Origin: Acidobacteriota bacterium
Lineage (GTDB): Bacteria > Acidobacteriota > Terriglobia > Bryobacterales > Bryobacteraceae
DNA: 6,494 nt
Assembly (NCBI GenBank): GCA_016871135.1
Contig: VFZQ01000316.1
Location: 1-6,494, forward strand
Direction of reading: 5' to 3'
Part shown: piece by piece, positions 1 to 4,965 of the stretch
How the letters are laid out: every line of letters starts with the position of its first letter
Numbering within the stretch: position 1 is the first letter of the stretch
Program-made: the position numbers and the translations under genes
Notes under the pieces: generated by a model
Told to the model about the DNA's origin: nothing
What the model saw: the letters and a program-made list of their open reading frames with translations, nothing else
Database searches by the model: none

Positions 1-115
1 GATCAGTAAAAACCGGAATGGGTCCAGGGCTCTCAGCATCCTTTGAGTCCATTATCGCGAGCCTGCAAAGCTCCGCAGCCACTGAAAATTCAAGCAGATC
101 GGATTTTCGGACCAT
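1..115 (-). CDS. Partial unrecognised open frame running off the left edge
   Basis: An ATG at 115 on the minus strand opens a frame that stays free of stops for 38 codons to the window edge, reading MVRKSDLLEFSVAAELCRLA and then an acidic and proline-rich stretch ending PIPVFTD. It overlaps the last 64 bases of the nucleotidyltransferase gene in a different frame. I do not recognise the protein. It could be a third gene of the same unit, the out-of-frame remains of the usual nucleotidyltransferase C-terminus, or chance. No good Shine-Dalgarno precedes the ATG; only a weak AAAG is present. The composition looks protein-like rather than Arg/Pro-rich, which is the only reason to list it. Confidence is low because the frame is short and cut by the window. 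Confidence 0.25.
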   Translation of the reverse strand, partial: MVRKSDLLEFSVAAELCRLAIMDSKDAESPGPIPVFTD

Positions 116-525
116 ACGAGGTCTTTGCCGCGCCCGGTCGCTTGCTTGTTTCGGAGCAAGTCGTCGAAGCAAATGAACTCCACGGGGACGCCGTCAAGTT
201 CGCCCTTGACGCGATTCTTCCATGTCGTATCGAACTCGACGCCTGAGATCGATGTCATCATGTCGATTCGATTTGGCTCGACACCGAGTTGGACAACTCT
301 CCGCGGCCGGTTAAGATCGCCAGTACCAATCTGAAAGCCAAATTTGTTCAGAACTCCGAGGGCGCGCGCTGCATTTTCTGGTGCCGCTCGGAGAAAGAAA
401 TCGATGTTGGCGGTGTATCGCGCTTGGCCATGCCACGCTACCGCGTATGCGCCAACGACCAAATATTCAACTTTCCTGGAGTTCAATAACTCGACAAACT
501 CGCGCCAGTCGTTGGTCAGCTGCAT
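52..525 (-). CDS. Orphan nucleotidyltransferase (DUF6036/AbiEii-like), altered catalytic motif
   Basis: The protein is 157 residues from the ATG at 525; a TTG at 552 would add nine residues. It belongs to the polymerase-beta-type nucleotidyltransferases often annotated DUF6036 or AbiEii/AbiGii-like. Visible landmarks are the N-terminal helix (WREFVELLNSRKVEYLVVGA, 7-26), the glycine loop VGAYAVAWHG (24-33), the metal-binding strand TANIDFFLR (38-46), NRIDMMTSISG (85-95) with the third Asp at 88, and LLRNKQATGRGKDL (123-136). Families of this kind normally read D-x-D at the metal site; here it is N40-I-D42, so transferase activity is doubtful. After KDL one expects a short helix rich in Asp, Glu and Leu, but the protein ends in an unrelated Phe/Trp/Arg tail, suggesting a small rearrangement or frame change near base 118. 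It follows and overlaps the 62-residue partner gene. The substrate is unknown. Family assignment is firm; function is not. Confidence 0.8.
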   Translation of the reverse strand: MQLTNDWREFVELLNSRKVEYLVVGAYAVAWHGQARYTANIDFFLRAAPENAARALGVLNKFGFQIGTGDLNRPRRVVQLGVEPNRIDMMTSISGVEFDTTWKNRVKGELDGVPVEFICFDDLLRNKQATGRGKDLVWSENPICLNFQWLRSFAGSR

Positions 526-655
526 CGCCGTGCCCGCGCGTCCGCAATTCAAGGACGATTGAGATTCGCTGTTGCGGTGTCAACTGGAGGCTCTCTTCCA
601 GATCGGCCTCGTGAGCCTCTTCGAAGCTCCTGAACACCCGAACCACTTTCTCCAT
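467..655 (-). CDS. Conserved small protein, partner of the nucleotidyltransferase
   Basis: This is a 62-residue acidic protein starting MEKVVRVFRSFEEAHEADLE and ending RVCRVIELQES. It has the layout of a widespread uncharacterised small protein that I know from upstream of DUF6036-type nucleotidyltransferases: a VVRVFRSFEEAxEAD opening, an LTPQQRISIVLELR helix (25-38), and a C-terminal RVxRVIEL strand. No catalytic motif, signal peptide or membrane segment is visible; it is predicted to be soluble and largely helical. It overlaps the following nucleotidyltransferase by 59 bases in another frame, which implies coordinated translation. By position it could be an antitoxin or binding partner, but no activity is established. 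The ATG at 655 lies only 24 bases from the start of the divergent gene, and TAACAT ends six bases before it, so the messenger may be leaderless. Confidence 0.72.
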   Translation of the reverse strand: MEKVVRVFRSFEEAHEADLEESLQLTPQQRISIVLELRTRGHGDAADQRLARVCRVIELQES

Positions 656-679
656 ACCCCAATGTTATCCTATTCCCGC
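656..679. promoter_or_regulatory. Very short divergent promoter region
   Basis: Only 24 bases separate the ATG of the small-protein gene (minus strand, 655) from the ATG of the MmcQ-like gene (plus strand, 680). Neither start has a Shine-Dalgarno sequence. On the minus strand TAACAT sits six bases before its ATG, the spacing expected of a -10 box on a leaderless transcript. On the plus strand TATCCT is a weak candidate -10 box nine bases before the ATG at 680. Promoters must overlap each other or the start of the opposing gene. This is inferred from spacing only. Confidence 0.35.
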
Positions 680-1036
680 ATGACCCCCGCCGATTTCAAA
701 CGCATCGCTCTCAGCTTCGAAGGCGCCGAACAAGGCTCCCATATGGGCGCCGTCGACTTCCGCGTCGGAGGCCGGATCTTCGCCACCCTCGCGTCGGTCA
801 AGGACGGGTATGGCAACCTCATCATCACGCCCGAAATGCAGGCCGATTTCGTGCGCGAGCAGCCCGATGTTTTCCTCCCGATCGCCGGCGGATGGGGCCG
901 CATGGGCATGACGCACATCCGCCTGGCCGCCGCTTCGAAGGATGTGCTGACAGGAGCCCTCGAAGCGGCGTGGCGGTTGCGTGTCCAGACCAACGCCAAG
1001 GTCAAGAATCAGAAGCGGTACAAGACCTCAAAGTAG
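680..1036 (+). CDS. MmcQ/YjbR family protein
   Basis: The protein is 118 residues from the ATG at 680. An in-frame ATG at 662 adds six residues; the later start is preferred because MTPADFKRIALSFEGAEQGS (1-20) matches the usual N-terminus of this family. Landmarks are the ALSFEGAEQGSHMGAVDFRV segment (10-29), the GGRIFATL strand (30-37), LIITPEMQADFV (47-58), the turn GGWGRMGMTHIRL (70-82) and a final helix ALEAAWRLR (93-101) followed by a basic tail with five Lys and one Arg in the last 12 residues. The family has a CyaY-like fold and is often labelled DNA-binding, but its biological role is not settled. It is a single gene with no operon partner on its strand. Its 3' end overlaps the convergent porin gene by 28 bases. 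Family call is strong, function unknown. Confidence 0.85.
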   Translation: MTPADFKRIALSFEGAEQGSHMGAVDFRVGGRIFATLASVKDGYGNLIITPEMQADFVREQPDVFLPIAGGWGRMGMTHIRLAAASKDVLTGALEAAWRLRVQTNAKVKNQKRYKTSK

Positions 1037-2451
1037 CCGAACGTCGCGTTCTTGCCCTTCGGATAGATCGCCCTCGTCGTCGCCAAGCCTTGAGCGTAGG
1101 CGAGATAACCCAGCAGCGTCACTTTCGGGCTCATCCGATATTCGACATTGGTGTCGTACAGGTTCGCCAGCGAGCTCCTCCCTGACGTCGCCCGCCCGAT
1201 ATACCCGAATGTCCATGGCTGAAACACGCCGCCGCCCTGATACCAGAGGTCGTTCGCGTTGGAAACACGCAGCGCATGGAACTCGTTTGAGATCGTCCAT
1301 TTCGCGTGCGGCCGGAGGATCACCATTCCAAACACATCGCGGTTGTTCATCATGTTGAAGAACGGAAAGCGCGCGAAAGGCCGCGGCGTCGGGAGCACCT
1401 GGAAGAAAGTGTTGTGCTTCGAGTCGTTCGGATTGCCGTCGCCCGAGCCGATGTAGTAGCCGCCCCGAAACCACGGCTTCAGCTTCTTCCAGATCGCCGG
1501 CTGCATGCCGGCTTCGACGTCGAACGATCCGGCGCGATGATCCTGCACGCCCCACTTGCCCGTCTGCCCGGCGCCCCAGAACAGCAGGTCGTAGTTGATC
1601 TTCTTCGTCGCGAACGCGTGCAACGAATGCCCGCCGAACGTTCCGACTTTGATGTGGCTCACATCGGCGCGCCGAACCGCCAACGGCCGGTTATCTGTCT
1701 TCAAAACGCCATCGCGGAAGTCGTCGTAGTACAAACCAAACACGCGCGTTTCGGCCGAATGCGTTCCTTTTCCCCATGGTGCCGTGTAGGACCCGTAGCC
1801 GAACGCGGTCCTGTTCCAGCCCCAGCCGTCAACCTGGAAAACGCCGCGTGTCGGTACCGCGCCAACCAGGGTGAAATTGCCCTTGGCATTCGCGTGCTGA
1901 TAGTGAATCCCGTCGAAGCTGCGGCCAACGTCCGTCCATCCGAAGTGCCCCAATAGCCGCATGTTAATACGAGTATTTTTCAACGCCGCCAACGCCGCAT
2001 TCTTCGGCGTGGTCTCGCCGCCGTCCATGAACTCGAACCGCCCGGCCTTTATCGAGTGCCCCGTCGCGCCGCCATAACGCACCCACAGCTGTTTCGGGAA
2101 GACCATTGCCGCATTCTGGTTCCGCCGATTGGCCGTGAAGTAGTTCGAACCGAGACCGAGCGCGCCTTGGGCGCCTGGACCCTGCGCGGTGTCGGGCAGT
2201 CCGAGAAGGAAGGGAACCGCAAACTCCGCGTTCCAGTCCCATGTCTCCTTCTTCTGGGAGAATCCGATCCGGAAAATATTGCCGGAGTAGATGTAGCTGC
2301 CGTCGCCGGTGTCGGACTGGAACCAGTCGAACGCCTCGCCGCGCGCGCGCAGCGAGCCGCTAACCACGACGTTTCCAATCTTTAACGGCTTAGGCGCCGT
2401 CTGAGCGAAACAGGTGATGGCAGATAAAGCAAGAGCGATTGATTTTGTCAT
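1009..2451 (-). CDS. Alginate-export-family (AlgE-like) outer-membrane porin, probable nitrate/anion channel
   Basis: The protein is 480 residues from the ATG at 2451, chosen over an upstream GTG at 2472 because GGAG lies six bases before the ATG and a signal peptide begins there (MTKSIALALSAITCFAQ). The rest is a series of alternating aromatic/polar strands separated by Gly/Asn/Asp-rich turns, ending GYFEVLYRF with the terminal Phe typical of beta-barrels inserted by the BAM machinery. The overall style, with the early LRARGEAFDWF strand and the RFEFMDGGE segment, resembles the alginate_exp family (AlgE type, usually 400-550 residues). By my count the mature part has 52 Lys+Arg against 32 Asp+Glu, which suits an anion channel. 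It is the last gene after the nitrate ABC transporter genes on the same strand, 122 bases downstream. Alginate-export genes are absent here, so I infer an outer-membrane entry route for nitrate rather than alginate secretion. The family call is good; the substrate is inference. Confidence 0.8.
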   Translation of the reverse strand: MTKSIALALSAITCFAQTAPKPLKIGNVVVSGSLRARGEAFDWFQSDTGDGSYIYSGNIFRIGFSQKKETWDWNAEFAVPFLLGLPDTAQGPGAQGALGLGSNYFTANRRNQNAAMVFPKQLWVRYGGATGHSIKAGRFEFMDGGETTPKNAALAALKNTRINMRLLGHFGWTDVGRSFDGIHYQHANAKGNFTLVGAVPTRGVFQVDGWGWNRTAFGYGSYTAPWGKGTHSAETRVFGLYYDDFRDGVLKTDNRPLAVRRADVSHIKVGTFGGHSLHAFATKKINYDLLFWGAGQTGKWGVQDHRAGSFDVEAGMQPAIWKKLKPWFRGGYYIGSGDGNPNDSKHNTFFQVLPTPRPFARFPFFNMMNNRDVFGMVILRPHAKWTISNEFHALRVSNANDLWYQGGGVFQPWTFGYIGRATSGRSSLANLYDTNVEYRMSPKVTLLGYLAYAQGLATTRAIYPKGKNATFGYFEVLYRF

Positions 2452-2573
2452 GAAGATCTCCGTGTCGCGCACAGGGGCGACTCCATTGTGCGCGGTTTCT
2501 TAGTAGAAATGAGGGACTATCCGCCACGGCGGCGCGGCCGGCGGTGAAAAGACGACGTGGCATCCGGGCCGCG
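2452..2573 (-). promoter_or_regulatory. ATPase-porin spacer, possible separate promoter for the porin
   Basis: This is the only long gap among the transporter and porin genes, all other joints being 4 bases or less, so the porin may have its own promoter. It holds, in transcript order, a GC-rich dyad (minus-strand CCGC and GCGG arms at 2529-2532 and 2521-2524), an AT-richer patch (CATTTCTACTAAGAAA on the minus strand), the 8-base inverted repeat, and GGAG before the ATG. No convincing -35/-10 pair can be named. The GC dyad has no T-run after it, so it is not a standard intrinsic terminator. Confidence 0.35.
2466..2494 (-). promoter_or_regulatory. 8-base inverted repeat in the porin leader
   Basis: CGCGCACA at 2466-2473 and TGTGCGCG at 2487-2494 are perfect inverted arms separated by 13 bases. 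On the porin transcript they would form an eight-pair GC-rich stem with a 13-base loop, ending five bases before the GGAG ribosome-binding site. As DNA it could be an operator; as RNA it could be a stability or translation-control hairpin. The arms are real; the role is inferred. Confidence 0.45.
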
Positions 2574-3359
2574 CTAATGCTGAAATTGTTTGCTGTGCGA
2601 TTCCAGAAACTCGAGAATCTCGTTTCGCATCGCGAAGTAAGCCGGCGTATCCATCACTGCCGTGCGCGACCGCGGCCGCGGCAGCGCGACATCGATCTCC
2701 CTGCCGACCCGAGCCTCTGGGCCATCCGTCATCAGAATGATCCTATCCGAGAGTAACAGCGCCTCATCGACATCGTGCGTGACCAAAATCACAGTTCGTG
2801 GCTTGGCCGCGCACAAATCAACCAGCAGGTCCTGCAACTCGCATCGAGTGATCGAATCGAGCGCCCCAAACGGCTCATCGAGCAGCAGAAACCGAGGCTC
2901 CATCGCAAACGCGCGGGCGATCGCCACGCGCTGCTGCGTGCCTTGCGATAACTCGGCCGGCCGCTGCGAGCCGTACTCTTCGATTCCCACCAGCCGCAAG
3001 TATTTCTGCGCTAGTTCCCGGTTCTGCTTCCGCCTGTTCTTCGGATGCGCCTGATCCACAGCGAGCAAGACGTTATCGAGCGCCGTCAACGAAGGGAGCA
3101 GCGACGGCGATTGAAACACCATCGCCCGTTCGAGCCCCGGTCCGTCGATCTCTCGGCCATCGATAACAACGCCGCCGGCCGTTGCGTCCTGCAAGCCGGC
3201 GATGATTGACAACACCGTCGATTTCCCGCAGCCCGAGTGCCCCAGCAGCGCAACGATTTCACCCGGCTGTATCTTCGTGTTGAAATCGCGCACCACCGTT
3301 TGTGGCCCAGTCGGCGTATAGAATGTCTTCGTCAACGAGGTGATTTCCAGCGGTCGCAT
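2574..3359 (-). CDS. nrtD: Nitrate ABC transporter ATPase, second (NrtD type)
   Basis: This 261-residue cytoplasmic ABC ATPase is one of two encoded in the operon. Motifs in order: Walker A GHSGCGKST (40-48), Q-loop Gln83 in VFQSPSLLPS, ABC signature LSQGT (137-141), Walker B FLLLDEPFGALD (157-168), and H-loop THDVDEA (194-200) with His195. The signature is degenerate: consensus is LSGGQ, and related nitrate/taurine importers usually have LSGGM or similar. Walker A, Walker B and the His switch are intact. C-terminal MTDGPEARVGREIDVALPRP (210-229) is typical of the nitrate/taurine/cyanate branch. Its ATG directly follows the TAA of the first ATPase gene, so translation is probably coupled. It lacks the C-terminal NrtA-like domain of cyanobacterial NrtC. 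The symbol is by position; which ATPase is C and which is D cannot be proved here. Confidence 0.88.
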   Translation of the reverse strand: MRPLEITSLTKTFYTPTGPQTVVRDFNTKIQPGEIVALLGHSGCGKSTVLSIIAGLQDATAGGVVIDGREIDGPGLERAMVFQSPSLLPSLTALDNVLLAVDQAHPKNRRKQNRELAQKYLRLVGIEEYGSQRPAELSQGTQQRVAIARAFAMEPRFLLLDEPFGALDSITRCELQDLLVDLCAAKPRTVILVTHDVDEALLLSDRIILMTDGPEARVGREIDVALPRPRSRTAVMDTPAYFAMRNEILEFLESHSKQFQH

Positions 3360-4190
3360 TTATCGCACCTCCGCTGGAACCGAGGTCGAGCGCGGCGAAA
3401 CGGGTGCAGCCGCCTCGCCGCTCTTCGACCCCGCCGCCGCAAGGAACTCGGTTACTCGCGCGCGAACTCGCACCGCGGCTTCGTCGTGTAGCAACGCCCG
3501 CGGATCGCGCGGGCGCGGCAGGTTCACCGGCACCGCCGCGCTTAGCCGCGCTGCCGGCCCTCGGCCAAGGGCGACGACTCGATCGGATAGTAGGATAGCT
3601 TCGTCTACCGAATTTGTGATCATAAGCGCCGTCGCCCGCGGAGACTGTTCCTGACAAAGTTTGACGAGCTCCTGTTGCAGCGTTAGCCGCGTCAGCGCAT
3701 CGAGCGCCCCAAACGGTTCATCCAGCAGAATTAACCGTGGTTCGACCGCGAACGCGCGGGCGATTGCCACCCGCTGCCGCATGCCGCCCGACAACTGGCT
3801 CGGCCGTTTCTCCGCGGCCTTGCCCAACCCGACCATCTCCAAATACTTCGACGCCTGCGAGGCTTGTTGTTGCTTCGTCCACGCCGGAAACGCACTCTCC
3901 ACCGCCAGCAGTACATTCGCATGTGCCGACAGCCACGGCAGCAGCGAGTAATTCTGAAACACAATCGCCGCATGATTCGGGAACGATGTTACCGGCATTC
4001 CGCTGAGAAAGACGCCGCCCGCGTCCGGCGCAGTCAGACCGGCGGCAATCTTCATCAGCGTTGTTTTCCCGGAGCCGGATGTGCCAACGATCGACACAAA
4101 TTCGCCTTCGTCGAGAAACAGATTCACGTTGTCGAGCACGCTGCGCGGTCCGAACGATTTGGATACGCCTTGCAATTTGAAGTAGGCCAT
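3360..4190 (-). CDS. nrtC: Nitrate ABC transporter ATPase, first (NrtC type, short form)
   Basis: This is a 276-residue cytoplasmic ABC ATPase. Motifs in order: Walker A GTSGSGKTT (36-44), Q-loop Gln79 in VFQNYSLLPW, signature LSGGM (133-137), Walker B LILLDEPFGALD (153-164). The H-loop reads ITNSVDEA (191-198), with Asn193 where the switch histidine of THDVDEA is expected; the base sequence at 3612-3614 confirms Asn. A roughly 26-residue Ala/Ser/Pro-rich tail follows the usual C-terminus (251-276). It has no fused substrate-binding domain, unlike cyanobacterial NrtC of about 650 residues, so the symbol is by position in the operon only. It starts three bases after the nrtB stop, with a weak GAGGA upstream. 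Expected to pair with the second ATPase under the NrtB permease. Confidence 0.88.
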   Translation of the reverse strand: MAYFKLQGVSKSFGPRSVLDNVNLFLDEGEFVSIVGTSGSGKTTLMKIAAGLTAPDAGGVFLSGMPVTSFPNHAAIVFQNYSLLPWLSAHANVLLAVESAFPAWTKQQQASQASKYLEMVGLGKAAEKRPSQLSGGMRQRVAIARAFAVEPRLILLDEPFGALDALTRLTLQQELVKLCQEQSPRATALMITNSVDEAILLSDRVVALGRGPAARLSAAVPVNLPRPRDPRALLHDEAAVRVRARVTEFLAAAGSKSGEAAAPVSPRSTSVPAEVR

Positions 4191-4193
4191 CTT

Positions 4194-4961
4194 TTATGCG
4201 GTCCTCAGTTTGTTCTCGACAAACGCCATCATGCGGTCGAGCGTGAAGCCGACGACGCCGATGGTCAGAATGCAAAGCAGAATGTGCGAGTAAATCAGGC
4301 TGTTGTACTCCTGCCACAGAAAGCCGCCCACGCCCGGCGTTCCGGTTAGCATCTCCGACGCCACGATCACCAGCCACGCGATGCCCAGGCTCAAGCGGAA
4401 CCCCGTAAACATGTACGGCAGAGTCGATGGCAGCAGCACCTTCGTGAACCGTTTCCACGGCGAGAGCCGCAGTACCTTGGCGACGTTGATGTAGTCCTGC
4501 GGAATCGCGCGCACGCCGTGCATCGTGTTGATTACGGTTGGCCACATCGAGCAAATCGCGATTGTGAACAGCGCGGCCGGTTCGGACTGGCGGAACAGCA
4601 CCAGCCCCAGCGGCAGCCAGGCCAGCGGCGAGATCGGCCGCAATACCTGAATCACCGGATCAAACATTTTCGACAGCAATTGCGACGCGCCCAAAAGCAG
4701 CCCCAGCGGCGTGCCGAAGAGGATTCCCAGTAGGAATCCCTTCGCCACGCGCACCAGGCTGTAAGCCGCCAACAGGCCGATGCCTTGGTCCATCTCACCG
4801 CGTTTTTCAAGCGGCTGCATGATGTAGAGTTTGCTCTCTTCCCACGTCTTCATGGGGGACGGCAAATCAGCCGACCAGAACGCGCTGGCCATCGTCCACA
4901 GCCCGATCACCAGCGTGATGCCCACCAGCGACAACGCGAAATTCCTCAGTGAGTTCATCAT
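4194..4961 (-). CDS. nrtB: Nitrate ABC transporter permease
   Basis: This 255-residue inner-membrane permease is predicted to form a dimer channel for nitrate. It starts at the ATG at 4961, nine bases after GGAGG; a second ATG follows at once, and longer upstream extensions are Arg-rich non-homologous sequence inside nrtA. Predicted membrane segments lie at about 7-27, 66-91, 108-124, 129-147, 190-205 and 223-243. The cytoplasmic coupling loop (EAA motif) is at about 157-182, DYINVAKVLRLSPWKRFTKV then LLPSTLP, which docks onto the ATPases. IRPISPLAWLPLGLVLFR-like spacing (about 106-124) and LTGTPGVGGFLWQEYN (205-220) are hallmarks of the NrtB/NtrB branch, as opposed to taurine or alkanesulfonate permeases. 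Length is near the family norm of about 250-280. The gene begins four bases after the nrtA stop. Confidence 0.92.
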   Translation of the reverse strand: MMNSLRNFALSLVGITLVIGLWTMASAFWSADLPSPMKTWEESKLYIMQPLEKRGEMDQGIGLLAAYSLVRVAKGFLLGILFGTPLGLLLGASQLLSKMFDPVIQVLRPISPLAWLPLGLVLFRQSEPAALFTIAICSMWPTVINTMHGVRAIPQDYINVAKVLRLSPWKRFTKVLLPSTLPYMFTGFRLSLGIAWLVIVASEMLTGTPGVGGFLWQEYNSLIYSHILLCILTIGVVGFTLDRMMAFVENKLRTA

Positions 4962-4965
4962 CGCT

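Noticed and set aside
1306..1956. 216-codon open frame on the plus strand opposite the porin
   Set aside because: Antisense to a porin gene with clear signal peptide and barrel terminus; composition is Arg/Pro/Ala-rich with no domain.
2400..2451. Lipoprotein signal on the porin (Cys near residue 14)
   Set aside because: SAITC does not fit a lipobox (Thr before Cys), and the rest of the protein is a transmembrane barrel.
2521..2544. Intrinsic terminator after the second ATPase gene
   Set aside because: The GC-rich dyad is real but is not followed by a U-run on the transcript, so termination cannot be claimed.
3718..4554. 278-codon minus-strand frame across nrtB and the first ATPase
   Set aside because: It is an alternate frame of two motif-bearing genes and is Arg/Gly/Ala-rich without motifs.
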